A stretch of DNA of 64,000 nucleotides from Sporosarcina limicola (GTDB taxonomy: Bacteria; Bacillota; Bacilli; Bacillales_A; Planococcaceae), in contig NZ_JADBEL010000007.1 of NCBI RefSeq assembly GCF_014873855.1, positions 66,219 through 130,218 of the forward strand. Reading direction: 5' to 3'. The first letter of the stretch is position 1. Each line of letters starts with the position of its first letter. Position numbers and translations under genes: made by a program. The notes beneath the pieces are model-generated. The model did no database searches, had not been told where the DNA came from, and worked only from the letters and a program-made list of their open reading frames with translations. Positions 56,409 through 64,000 of this stretch are shown here, one piece after another.

Positions 56409-57109
56409 TTGTCATTATATTCATGTTTGAATAACTGATACAATTTGACGATTGCTCGTTTTTCAATCCGCGACACATAGCTCCTGGAGATATCAAGTTG
56501 TTCTGCGATTTCTTTTTGGGTCATGGGTTTATCATCTAGCAGACCGTAGCGTCGCTGGATGATTTCAAGTTCTCGTTCATCGAGCTTGCCAAGATGTCGA
56601 TACAATCGCTCATGTCGTTCTTTTTGTTCAACTTCCTCAATCGGGGCTTTATCGTTCGTTTGAAGTAGATCCGCGATTTCTAACGATTGACCTTCACTAT
56701 CCATGCCAATTGGATCGAAGAGGGAAACATCTTTTTGAACTTTTTTTTGTGTACGTAAATACATGAGTATTTCGTTTTCAATACAGCGTGCTGCATATGT
56801 GGCGAGTTTCGTTTTCCGATCGGGTGTGAAACTATTCACTGCTTTCATCAGTCCGATTGTTCCGATTGAGATATAATCATCAAGCAGTTCGTGTTTTGGA
56901 TGGAATTTTTTAACGATGTGTGCAACAAGGCGCATATTGCGCTCAATGAGTTCATCCCTAGCATCTTCATCGCCTCCTGCAAGGCGTTCGAGGCAAGCAG
57001 CTTCTTCCTCTTTGGATAAGGGACGCTGAAATGCCTGCCCCCGAATATAGCCAATCACCGCAGGAACTTCGAGCCATAGCTGAACAATTGCCATGACAAA
57101 CCCGCTCAT
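56405..57109 (-). CDS. sigK: Pro-sigma-K, late mother-cell sigma factor
   Basis: A 234-residue sigma-70 factor. The N-terminal 20 residues (MSGFVMAIVQLWLEVPAVIG) are the hydrophobic pro-sequence removed by SpoIVFB; the cut site falls before YIRGQAFQRPLS. Region 2 has HIVKKFHPKHELLDDYISIG and KLATYAARCIENEILMYLR; region 4 has QKEIAEQLDISRSYVSRIEK. The gene is whole, with no skin-like prophage interruption. ATG 57109 follows gggaggtgg; 11 more in-frame codons upstream are unlikely. Its stop lies in the adjoining repeat. Confidence 0.93.
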   Translation of the reverse strand: MSGFVMAIVQLWLEVPAVIGYIRGQAFQRPLSKEEEAACLERLAGGDEDARDELIERNMRLVAHIVKKFHPKHELLDDYISIGTIGLMKAVNSFTPDRKTKLATYAARCIENEILMYLRTQKKVQKDVSLFDPIGMDSEGQSLEIADLLQTNDKAPIEEVEQKERHERLYRHLGKLDERELEIIQRRYGLLDDKPMTQKEIAEQLDISRSYVSRIEKRAIVKLYQLFKHEYNDK

Positions 57110-57191
57110 CTGGCCACCTCCCGTGTCGTTGTATGACAGCATATGTAGGTCGGGTCCTGTCCTATCACCGATTATTCAGTCGGACATGCGG

Positions 57192-57207
57192 TAATGGATA
57201 TCCATTA
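57192..57207. promoter_or_regulatory. Perfect 16-bp palindrome between sigK and yqeG
   Basis: taatggatatccatta is its own reverse complement. It lies in the divergent sigK-yqeG gap and may be an operator; no protein can be assigned. Confidence 0.4.
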
Positions 57208-57245
57208 TTGTTTAGGTAGGAACAATGCGTTTTTGCATGACTTCA

Positions 57246-57254
57246 TGCTATAAT
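57246..57254 (+). promoter_or_regulatory. Extended -10 promoter of the yqeG operon
   Basis: tgctataat, a TGn-TATAAT element 36 bases before yqeG. It would drive yqeG through yqeM. Confidence 0.6.
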
Positions 57255-57289
57255 CGGTTCAGAATTAGAAACAAATCGGAGTGGATAAC

Positions 57290-57805
57290 GTGTACAAGTT
57301 TTTTTTGCCAGATGAATATGTCAAAGACGTATTCGAGATTACCCCGGAAAAATTGAAAGAAAAAGGCATCAAAGGTATTATTACAGACCTAGATAACACG
57401 CTCGTTGAATGGGATCGTCCAGAAGCGACTCCCGAAATTATTGCTTGGTTAAAGGGAATGCATGATGCTGGCATCTTAGTAACGATTGTTTCGAACAATA
57501 ATGGGTTGCGTGTGATGAAATTTTGTGAACCAATAGGTACCCCATTCATTTGTGATGCACGCAAACCGATGGGTAAGTCTTTTAAAAAGGCGCTTGTCAC
57601 TATGAACATCCGCAAAGGGGAAGCAGTTGTTATCGGTGATCAGCTCATGACAGATATCCTGGGCGGCAATCGCAAAGGGATTCATACGATTTTGGTCGTT
57701 CCTGTTGCTAGGTCCGACGGTTTTTTCACGAAGTTTAACAGGATGATGGAAAGAAGAATCATGGCAAGGATGAAAAAACTAGGCATGATTCATTGGGAGG
57801 ACTAA
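57290..57805 (+). CDS. yqeG: HAD-type phosphatase YqeG
   Basis: A 171-residue HAD hydrolase (subfamily IIIA). Motif I IITDLDNTLVEWDRPEATP with nucleophile Asp, motif II VTIVSNNNG, motif III Lys in ARKPMGKSF and motif IV GDQLMTDILGGNR. Close to phosphatidylglycerophosphatase-like enzymes; substrate not certain. Start GTG 57290, about 10 bases after ggag; the GTG at 57281 is too close. Confidence 0.88.
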   Translation: MYKFFLPDEYVKDVFEITPEKLKEKGIKGIITDLDNTLVEWDRPEATPEIIAWLKGMHDAGILVTIVSNNNGLRVMKFCEPIGTPFICDARKPMGKSFKKALVTMNIRKGEAVVIGDQLMTDILGGNRKGIHTILVVPVARSDGFFTKFNRMMERRIMARMKKLGMIHWED

Positions 57806-57807
57806 TA

Positions 57808-58908
57808 GTGGAAGAATTAAAATGCATCGGATGCGGAATTACAATCCAGACAGACAACGTAAAAGCCGAAGGCTACACACCGCCAGCTTCCTTGGAAAAA
57901 GAGGAAGTCATTTGTCGACGTTGTTTCAGACTGCGAAATTACAATGAATTACAACCTGTATCGTTGTCAGGTGATGATTTCCTTAACATTCTCAACGGCA
58001 TTGGCCAAAAAGATGGGCTAGTTGTTAAAATCGTCGATATATTTGACTTTAATGGTAGCTGGATCAATGGCCTACACCGTTTCGTCGGGAAGAAAGATAT
58101 TTTATTGATTGGTAATAAAGCAGATATTTTACCGAAGGCCCTAAATCCGAATCGTCTTATTAACTGGATGAAGGCGGAGGCGGTTAAACTTGGTTTGAAG
58201 CCGATCGACGTTCTTCTCGTCTCTGCCTATAAAGGCAAAGGGATGGAAGAAGCACTTACGGCGATTGATAAGCATCGAAAAGGGAAAGACGTCTATGTTG
58301 TAGGGTGTACAAATGTAGGAAAGTCGACATTCATCAACCGCATCATCAAAGGGGCGACTGGCATTGGTGAAGTAATTACGACTTCCCATTTCCCAGGAAC
58401 GACTTTGGACCTTGTGGAAATTCCTATGGACGATGGGAAGGCAATTTATGATACGCCAGGGATTATTAATAACCATCAGATTGCACATCATTTGGATGCG
58501 AATGATTTGAAAGCAATTACACCAAAGAAAGAATTGAAGCCGAAAGTATTTCAGCTGAACGCAGAGCAGACACTGTATATTGCTGGACTTGCTAGATTCG
58601 ATTTCATCGCGGGGGACCGCTCGTCCTTTATAATTCATGTTTCAAATGATTTGCAGATTCATCGCACAAAGCTGTCTAATGCGGATTTGCTGTATAAAAA
58701 TCATCTTGGAGAAATGCTGTCACCGCCGTCTGGAGAGTCAATTGAGACCCTGCCTCCATTCGTCAGACATGAATACGCTATAAAAAAAGCAAAAACAGAT
58801 ATCGTCATTTCTGGACTCGGTTGGATTACGATTCAGCACCCTAATGTTATCGTAGCTGTCCATGCACCGCGGGGCGTCGATGTTGTCCTTCGACCTTCAC
58901 TGATTTAA
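57808..58908 (+). CDS. yqeH: Circularly permuted ribosome-assembly GTPase YqeH
   Basis: A 366-residue GTPase for 30S assembly. N-terminal zinc finger (CIGCG ... VICRRC), then G motifs in permuted order: G4 LIGNKADILP, G5 SAYKGKG, G1 VVGCTNVGKSTFINRI, G2 FPGTTL, G3 IYDTPGI. Start GTG 57808, two bases after yqeG's stop, with gggaggac upstream. Confidence 0.95.
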   Translation: MEELKCIGCGITIQTDNVKAEGYTPPASLEKEEVICRRCFRLRNYNELQPVSLSGDDFLNILNGIGQKDGLVVKIVDIFDFNGSWINGLHRFVGKKDILLIGNKADILPKALNPNRLINWMKAEAVKLGLKPIDVLLVSAYKGKGMEEALTAIDKHRKGKDVYVVGCTNVGKSTFINRIIKGATGIGEVITTSHFPGTTLDLVEIPMDDGKAIYDTPGIINNHQIAHHLDANDLKAITPKKELKPKVFQLNAEQTLYIAGLARFDFIAGDRSSFIIHVSNDLQIHRTKLSNADLLYKNHLGEMLSPPSGESIETLPPFVRHEYAIKKAKTDIVISGLGWITIQHPNVIVAVHAPRGVDVVLRPSLI

Positions 58909-59103
58909 CTTCACTCAGCAGAAGACACACATTTCAGTAAGTGATGAGGGTTTGCAAAGTGTGTAGACAATTCAGTGGGTGTTCAAACCCCTGCTGAATA
59001 AAGTTAAAGCCTCCGACGGATGTCACAGATTTTGAAAGGAGTTAATTGAGCAAGCTCAAATCAAAATCTGGACGCAAATACGCCGAGGCGTATTTGATTG
59101 GAG
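58909..59103. repeat. Family D dispersed sequence, long copy
   Basis: Holds tcactcagcagaagacacac, gtgttcaaacccctgctga, agcctccgacggatgtcac, a ttgagcaagctcaa dyad and cgccgaggcgtatttgat. Shorter versions are at 40552-40621 and 46926-46947. It separates yqeH from aroE and contains no gene. Confidence 0.7.
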
Positions 59104-59113
59104 GAAGCTCTAC

Positions 59114-59950
59114 ATGAAAAAATGGTACGCAGTACTCGGGGATCCGATTGCACAATCGATGTCCCCGGCAATGCACGAAGCATGGTTTAGTGAAAATAAC
59201 ATCGACGCTTCCTATATTCCAATCCATGTACCGGCGCAAGGACTTGGTGAAGCGGTGACTGGTTTAAAGCGTCTTGGCTGTTCAGGTTGGAACGTAACAG
59301 TCCCTCATAAAAGCGCTATTATCCCGTTTCTTGACCACTTAGAACCTTCCGCTCGGCAAATGAACGCTGTGAACACCGTGCACGTCCTTCAGGATGGTTC
59401 GCTTGTCGGATCTAATACGGATGGACTTGGATTTGTTCGCTCGCTAGAAGAGGCGCATGGTGCGTTGTATAAAGGGGGAGACGTACTGATTATTGGAGCG
59501 GGAGGTGCTGCACGCGGCATTGCCTATGCACTCCACTCGTCAGGTTACGGCCCAATTACCTTTACGAACCGCACAATGGACAAAGCGGAAGAGTTAGCAC
59601 AGGGGCTGTCAGGGACGTCAGTACTATCCGTTTCAGTAGCGGAAGCGTCCTTGGAGAAATTCAGTTTAATCGTTCAGACGACCTCTGTGGGGATGAATTT
59701 CGCACAACAAGGGATGCCGCTTGCCATTTCGAACGTTGCAGAAGGGGCAGTCCTAGCAGATATCATCTATAACCCGCTTGAAACGGAATTCCTTAAAGAA
59801 GCCCGTAACAGAGGTGCAAAAACAATGAACGGCGTAGGTATGTTTGTTCATCAAGGCGCACTGTCCTTTGAAACATGGACAGTTAAACGTCCAGCTACAA
59901 AAGAAATGATTGGAAAAATAACAACAACTCTTGGAGGTATTTCATGTTAA
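59114..59950 (+). CDS. aroE: Shikimate dehydrogenase
   Basis: A 278-residue NADPH enzyme of the shikimate pathway. Substrate site QSMSPAMHEAWF and the Lys in NVTVPHKSAI, nucleotide loop IIGAGGAARGIAYAL (about 128-142), NTDGLGFV and QGALSFETWTV. Start ATG after ggaggaag. Its last bases overlap yqeI (ATGTTAA). Confidence 0.95.
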   Translation: MKKWYAVLGDPIAQSMSPAMHEAWFSENNIDASYIPIHVPAQGLGEAVTGLKRLGCSGWNVTVPHKSAIIPFLDHLEPSARQMNAVNTVHVLQDGSLVGSNTDGLGFVRSLEEAHGALYKGGDVLIIGAGGAARGIAYALHSSGYGPITFTNRTMDKAEELAQGLSGTSVLSVSVAEASLEKFSLIVQTTSVGMNFAQQGMPLAISNVAEGAVLADIIYNPLETEFLKEARNRGAKTMNGVGMFVHQGALSFETWTVKRPATKEMIGKITTTLGGISC

Positions 59951-60234
59951 CAGGTAAACAAAAACGATTTCTTCGCAGTAAGGCAAATCGCCTACAACCG
60001 CTATTCCAAATTGGTAAAAGTGGCTTAACAGAGTCAATCATCGCACAGTACGAAGAAGCACTTGAAGCAAAAGAATTGATCAAGATAAGTATTTTGCAAA
60101 ACTGTGACGAAGACAAGAATGAAATTGCGGCGAGGCTGGACGAACAAGAAGGCATTGAAGTCGTTCAAGTAATCGGTAATACGATTGTCCTATACAAAGA
60201 ATCAGTAGAGAAAAAACGGATTGAATTGCCTTAA
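59944..60234 (+). CDS. yqeI: CRM-domain RNA-binding protein YqeI (YhbY)
   Basis: A 96-residue single CRM domain: MLTGKQKRFLRSKANRLQPL, then FQIGKSGLTESIIAQYEEAL with the GxxG-like loop GKSG. The family binds the large ribosomal subunit precursor. Its ribosome site (ggagg) is inside aroE. In B. subtilis nadD would follow; here only 11 bases separate it from yqeK. Confidence 0.92.
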   Translation: MLTGKQKRFLRSKANRLQPLFQIGKSGLTESIIAQYEEALEAKELIKISILQNCDEDKNEIAARLDEQEGIEVVQVIGNTIVLYKESVEKKRIELP

Positions 60235-60245
60235 GGAGAATTCCG

Positions 60246-60818
60246 ATGGATGTTGAATACTTGAGGACTGAAATCGCAAAACGAGTAACGATCAAGCGCT
60301 ATGAACATGTACTTCGCGTTGCAGAAACAGCGAAAATACTAGCGGACAGATTCCAAATTTCAGTTATGAAGGCGGAACAAGCAGCCCTATTCCACGACAT
60401 TGCTAAATTTGTGGACAAAGCTGAACTTCGGCGTATGCTAGAGAATGACAACGAAGATACTAGATTGTTTTCATTCCACCCCGAATTATGGCATGCGCCA
60501 GCGGGAGCGATTATCGCGCGTGATGAATACGGTGTTTCGGATGAGGACATCCTAAATGCAATCCGCTCGCATACAACCGGGCGTGCGCAGATGTCCCCGC
60601 TTGAAAAGGTCATTTATGTAGCGGATATGACCGAACCTGGACGTGATTTTCCAGGCGTGGACGATTTAAGGGAAGCCGCTAAGGACAATCTTGACACAGC
60701 AATGGCAGCATGCATCATCCATTCAGTACAATTTCTTGTGAATAAACGAGCAGCGGTTTATCCTGACTCGTTAGAGTGTTATAATGAGCACGTTAAAATG
60801 AGAGGACCAGTGAAATAA
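60246..60818 (+). CDS. yqeK: HD-domain diadenosine tetraphosphatase YqeK
   Basis: A 190-residue HD hydrolase; metal ligands in RYEHVLRVAETAK, AALFHDIAKF and HTTGRAQMSPLEKVIYVADM. YqeK proteins split Ap4A symmetrically into two ADP. Ribosome site aaggag. It overlaps rsfS by one base (TAATG). Confidence 0.92.
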   Translation: MDVEYLRTEIAKRVTIKRYEHVLRVAETAKILADRFQISVMKAEQAALFHDIAKFVDKAELRRMLENDNEDTRLFSFHPELWHAPAGAIIARDEYGVSDEDILNAIRSHTTGRAQMSPLEKVIYVADMTEPGRDFPGVDDLREAAKDNLDTAMAACIIHSVQFLVNKRAAVYPDSLECYNEHVKMRGPVK

Positions 60819-61162
60819 TGACTACACTATTAGAAACAGCATACAAAGCGATTGACGATAAAAAAGGCGAGGACATCGTAGTCCTTAATATGGAAGGCGT
60901 ATCACTTATCGCTGACCAATTCATCATTTGCCATGCCAATTCAGAACGACAAGTGCAAGCGATTGCGAAAGAAGCGGCAGACAAAGCATCAGAAGCAGGG
61001 TTTGTTGTTAAAAGAATTGAAGGAATGGACTCGGCAAGATGGGTTCTTGTTGACCTTGGCGATGTTGTTGTTCATGTATTCCACCGCGATGAGCGCGGCT
61101 TTTACAATCTTGAAAGACTATGGGGAGACGCTCCGTTACTGGATATGGCAGAAGAAAGATGA
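60818..61162 (+). CDS. rsfS: Ribosomal silencing factor RsfS
   Basis: A 114-residue protein that binds uL14 and keeps subunits apart in starvation. Typical pieces: ADQFIICHANSERQVQAIA, EGMDSARWVLVDLGDVVVHV and FYNLERLWGDAP. Starts at the last base of yqeK's stop and overlaps yqeM by four bases. Confidence 0.95.
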   Translation: MTTLLETAYKAIDDKKGEDIVVLNMEGVSLIADQFIICHANSERQVQAIAKEAADKASEAGFVVKRIEGMDSARWVLVDLGDVVVHVFHRDERGFYNLERLWGDAPLLDMAEER

Positions 61163-61899
61163 GTAATGCCTATTCGGAATTCGCCTTCGTCTATGATGAA
61201 TTAATGACGGATGTTCCTTATGATACGTATGTCGAGCTTCTCGATATGGCGGCTAGCGGGATTAGCGGCAAACGAGTATTGGATATCGGCTGTGGCACGG
61301 GACTGTTATCGGCGAAACTAGCGAAACAAGGCGCCGACGTCACAGGGATCGATCTTTCCACCGCAATGCTTGAGGTAGCAGAACAGCGTGTAAAAGCGCT
61401 GTCCTTACCTGTTAAGTTCAACCAACAAGCGATGCAGCAATTAGAAGGATTCAAGGAATTCGACGTAGCGGTTATTGCAATCGACTCGCTGAATTATTTG
61501 TCTGAACGACAAGATGTGGTAGCAACATTCCACCGGATCTATTCAGCTTTAGCCATCGGTGGTGTGCTTGTTTTCGACGTCCATTCCACGTTCAAAACAG
61601 ATGTGATCTTCCAAGAAGGTCCTTTTACGTTCGACAACGACCGCATTGCGTACATATGGGAAACAGAAGAGGGAGAAGAACAGCACTCCGTTTACTCTGA
61701 ACTCGCTTTTTTTGTTAAGAATGACAGCGGTACCTATCGACGTTTTGATGAAGTACATACGCAACGAACGTTTCCGGTTTCGGATTACGTAGACATGCTC
61801 ATGGAAGCAGGATTTTCGATTGAGCGCATTTTTGCAGATTGGGAAGACGAAGCACCACATGAGGAAAGTGAACGAATATTCTTTCAAGCACGAAAATAA
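61159..61899 (+). CDS. yqeM: Class I SAM methyltransferase YqeM
   Basis: A 246-residue putative methyltransferase; SAM motif VLDIGCGTGLLSAKLA (about 41-56), VTGIDLSTAML. Substrate unknown. Start ATG 61159 in an ATGA overlap with rsfS, the usual arrangement; the frame open from 61120 is inside rsfS. Confidence 0.92.
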   Translation: MSNAYSEFAFVYDELMTDVPYDTYVELLDMAASGISGKRVLDIGCGTGLLSAKLAKQGADVTGIDLSTAMLEVAEQRVKALSLPVKFNQQAMQQLEGFKEFDVAVIAIDSLNYLSERQDVVATFHRIYSALAIGGVLVFDVHSTFKTDVIFQEGPFTFDNDRIAYIWETEEGEEQHSVYSELAFFVKNDSGTYRRFDEVHTQRTFPVSDYVDMLMEAGFSIERIFADWEDEAPHEESERIFFQARK

Positions 61900-61972
61900 T
61901 CCTTTTCATTTAGCGGCCATTCATTTATAGTTGACTAGACTCCATATGGATGCCGCCGAAGAAAGGGTGAAC

Positions 61973-62617
61973 GTGCTGTTTCTTTCGTTTGTATCCAGTA
62001 AATGGCGTAAGATTCTCACCCCAATTGCAGCGATCGCTGTCGTATCTGCTTTTCTGTTCTTCCCCCGAGGACAGGCTGACAACAATGCGTTTGTCATGAG
62101 TGGACAAAACCCATTTCCTGAAGTGATTGAAGAAGAAACTGAAACTGTAGAAGAAGAAATTAGCCCATCTGTTCCCATCCTTATTGTTGTCGATGTCAAG
62201 GGAGCTGTTCGGCATCCCGGCGTCTATTCGATGCAAGAAGGGGATCGTCTCATTGATGCCATTAATGCAGCAGGTGGCTATTTGCCAACCGCAGATTCAC
62301 GCATGTTGAATCATGCTATGAAACTGGCAGATGAATTTGTGATTTACGTTCCAGTCGAAGGTGAAGAGCCTATAGAAATTGCATCCAATCCGTTAACAGG
62401 GATAACTGCGCAACAAGATGACGGAAGGGTCAATATCAATACTGCGGATGAAAAAGAACTCATGTCTATTCCAGGAATTGGTCCGTCAAAAGCAGCGGCA
62501 ATCATCCAATACCGGACAGATAAGGGTCTTTTCAAAGCGCCTGAATCATTGATGGACGTATCCGGAATCGGGCAGAAGACTTTTGAAAAATTGGAGCAAC
62601 AAATTAAAGTGAAATGA
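61973..62617 (+). CDS. comEA: Competence DNA receptor ComEA
   Basis: A 214-residue membrane-anchored DNA receptor. One membrane helix (ILTPIAAIAVVSAFLFFP), an acidic linker, a SLBB domain (VDVKGAVRHPGVYSMQEGDR) and two C-terminal helix-hairpin-helix motifs (INTADEKELMSIPGIGPSKA, SLMDVSGIGQKTFEKL) that bind double-stranded DNA. I choose GTG 61973 behind gaaagggtg; a TTG at 61931 is possible. It delivers DNA to the ComEC pore encoded two genes on. Confidence 0.9.
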   Translation: MLFLSFVSSKWRKILTPIAAIAVVSAFLFFPRGQADNNAFVMSGQNPFPEVIEEETETVEEEISPSVPILIVVDVKGAVRHPGVYSMQEGDRLIDAINAAGGYLPTADSRMLNHAMKLADEFVIYVPVEGEEPIEIASNPLTGITAQQDDGRVNINTADEKELMSIPGIGPSKAAAIIQYRTDKGLFKAPESLMDVSGIGQKTFEKLEQQIKVK

Positions 62618-62682
62618 ATTGACTAAGATGGAATTCCGTTTGTAAAGAAAACAATCGAATACTAACTGTAGGAGGGTACCAT

Positions 62683-63246
62683 ATGGAGCGAATAACATGG
62701 GACCAGTTTTTCATGGCCCAGTGCCATCTGTTAGCAGTACGCAGTACATGTACAAGACTTGCTGTCGGCGCAACAATCGTCCGGGATAACCGAATTGTAG
62801 CGGGTGGTTATAACGGGTCAATTTCTGGCGGAGATCACTGCATCGATCACGGTTGCTACGTCGTCGGCAATCATTGTGTACGAACGATTCACGCGGAGAT
62901 GAATGCATTGCTACAGTGTTCGAAATACGGCATACCCGTAGCGGGTTCCACATTGTATGTCACGCATTTTCCCTGTCTGCAATGTTCAAAAGCAATCATC
63001 CAAGCAGGCATAAAACATGTGTACTACGCCACTGATTATAAAAATGATGACTATGCGATGCAGCTATTTAAGCAATCGGGCATTTCAGTGCAGCATGTTC
63101 CGTTCGACGAAAAGAAAGTTGATTTTGCGAGTGAGGACAAGCTGAAACTCATCAATGAATTATTCCTAAAAATGCAAGCACTTGGCGCTGAAGATGAAGA
63201 ACTCTCCCTTTATAAAAAAAGGGTGAATGACTTATTTGGCAACTAA
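62683..63246 (+). CDS. comEB: dCMP deaminase family protein ComEB
   Basis: A 187-residue zinc deaminase: HAEMNALLQCSKYG (His and proton-shuttle Glu) and PCLQCSKAI (two Cys). Allosteric dCMP deaminases feed dTTP synthesis; in B. subtilis comEB is part of the comE operon but not needed for DNA uptake. Ribosome site aggaggg. comEC begins 17 bases after its stop. Confidence 0.95.
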   Translation: MERITWDQFFMAQCHLLAVRSTCTRLAVGATIVRDNRIVAGGYNGSISGGDHCIDHGCYVVGNHCVRTIHAEMNALLQCSKYGIPVAGSTLYVTHFPCLQCSKAIIQAGIKHVYYATDYKNDDYAMQLFKQSGISVQHVPFDEKKVDFASEDKLKLINELFLKMQALGAEDEELSLYKKRVNDLFGN

Positions 63247-63263
63247 TTTCACGTGTACGTTTC

Positions 63264-64000
63264 ATGTATATCGCAGTGCCGGTCGTCGTATCAGCGTTTG
63301 CTGCATACGGGCCGGTCTATCTGCTAGTTTGTCACCTGTTCCTTATCCCCATCTTCTACCGTAGAAAAGAAGATTTCCTCACACCTATCCTTGCGCTTGC
63401 GGCCGCAGTTTTTTCCTATTCCTTTATTTCAGCAACACTTCCAATGGCAATTCCAGAGGGACCTGCAACTGTCTCCCTTACTTGGTCAGATAATGTAAAA
63501 ATCGATGGCGGGAAAATCAAGGGACTTGCCAAGACGTCAACAGGCGAGACGATCTATGTCGTCTATTCATTTGGAAATGAACAAGAAAAAATGCGTTTCC
63601 TTGAACTAAATCCCTCTTCCTATACTTTTGTCATGTCCGGTGCATTCCGCAAACCTGATAGACCTTCACATGATTATTCATTTGATATGGGTAAGTATAT
63701 GAGAATGTACGGAGCTTCGGGGCTATTTGAATCGGAGATAATTCTTCAAGCTGAAATGCTCTTCACTATGCGAACTAGACTATCTGAGCAAAGGCGGAAA
63801 GTGAAAAAGCATATCAGAGCCACCTTTCCTGAAGCGCTGAAAGTAGAGGCAGAAGCGCTTCTCATTGGGGATCGTAGTGGGATGGATGACGAGTTGGCTG
63901 CAAATTATCGAACACTCGGTATCACGCATCTATTTGCGATTTCTGGGTTACATGTTGGATTGCTCGCTTTTCTCATGCGGGAGTTGTTGTTGAGGGCGAG
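63264..64000 (+). CDS. comEC: Competence DNA channel ComEC, cut by the window end
   Basis: The first 245 residues or so of ComEC, running off the window. Two N-terminal membrane segments (AVPVVVSAFAAYGPVYLLV; PILALAAAVFSYSFIS), the OB-like extracellular domain (about 75-190, ending EALLIGDRSGMDDE) and the Competence domain start GITHLFAISGLHVGLLAFL. Start at ATG 63264 is the first possible one in a frame that opens at 63231, with no clear ribosome site, suggesting coupling to comEB. Confidence 0.92.
   Translation, partial: MYIAVPVVVSAFAAYGPVYLLVCHLFLIPIFYRRKEDFLTPILALAAAVFSYSFISATLPMAIPEGPATVSLTWSDNVKIDGGKIKGLAKTSTGETIYVVYSFGNEQEKMRFLELNPSSYTFVMSGAFRKPDRPSHDYSFDMGKYMRMYGASGLFESEIILQAEMLFTMRTRLSEQRRKVKKHIRATFPEALKVEAEALLIGDRSGMDDELAANYRTLGITHLFAISGLHVGLLAFLMRELLLRA

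Noticed and set aside
56405..57109. Skin-type interruption of sigK
   Set aside because: The frame is whole from pro-sequence to region 4; no recombinase is present.
61893..61906. ComK box upstream of comEA (aaaa, six bases, tttt)
   Set aside because: Only one A/T box, spacer of six rather than five, and no second box at a suitable distance; too weak to call.

Overview
The window comes from the chromosome of a low-GC, spore-forming Firmicute of the order Bacillales. Sporosarcina or another Planococcaceae/Caryophanaceae member is most likely, but that placement is an inference. Gene order follows, almost gene for gene, the Bacillus subtilis stretch from pheB-pheA through safA, ruvAB-queA-tgt-yajC, spoVB-comN-secDF, recJ-apt-relA-dtd, hisS-aspS, 6S RNA, tcdA, rarA, cymR-iscS-mnmA, recD2, alaS, ireB-yqgF-yrzB, mltG, udk, greA, then sigK and yqeG-yqeH-aroE-yqeI-yqeK-rsfS-yqeM-comEABC. 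Sporulation genes (safA, a CotS-like kinase gene, spoVB, sigK) and competence genes (comN, comE) mark an endospore former with a natural-transformation locus. No rRNA or tRNA gene was seen.

Layout: 0.2-1.7 kb phenylalanine synthesis; 2.1-4.2 kb spore coat genes and a decayed yebC gene; 4.6-8.8 kb Holliday-junction and queuosine/Sec genes; 9-11.2 kb a DUF421 gene and spoVB; 11.2-13.3 kb an insertion carrying an AI-2E-family permease between a broken and an intact comN; 13.4-22.8 kb comN, secDF, lapA, recJ, apt, relA, dtd; 22.8-27.4 kb an accessory island; 27.4-33.6 kb yrvJ, the T-box-controlled hisS-aspS operon, 6S RNA and tcdA; 33.6-39.2 kb a second accessory block (lipoprotein, CheV, a giant beta-CASP protein); 39.2-55.6 kb rarA to mtnN; 55.6-57.1 kb a structured element, a mini-gene, repeats and sigK; 57.3-64 kb the yqeG-to-comEC run, with comEC cut by the window end.

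The most unusual item is at 25522-26565: a protein that joins an XRE-type helix-turn-helix to the nucleotide-binding and C-terminal domains of the F1-ATP synthase beta subunit. Its P-loop lysine, Walker B and DELSEED motif are lost. Its promoter carries four operator-like 16-mers at 21-22 bp spacing, which suggests an autoregulated DNA-binding pseudo-F1-ATPase. A group IIC intron relic sits directly behind its terminator.

The intergenic DNA is rich in repeats: 41-bp tandem arrays (two well-kept, one decayed, one single unit), long imperfect palindromes of about 100-180 bp (family A), a 114-116-bp MITE-like element in three copies (family C, two in inverted orientation around tcdA), and a further dispersed sequence (family D). 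Two NAD-synthesis loci that B. subtilis has inside this gene order (nadBCA upstream of safA, and nadD between yqeI and yqeK) are both absent.
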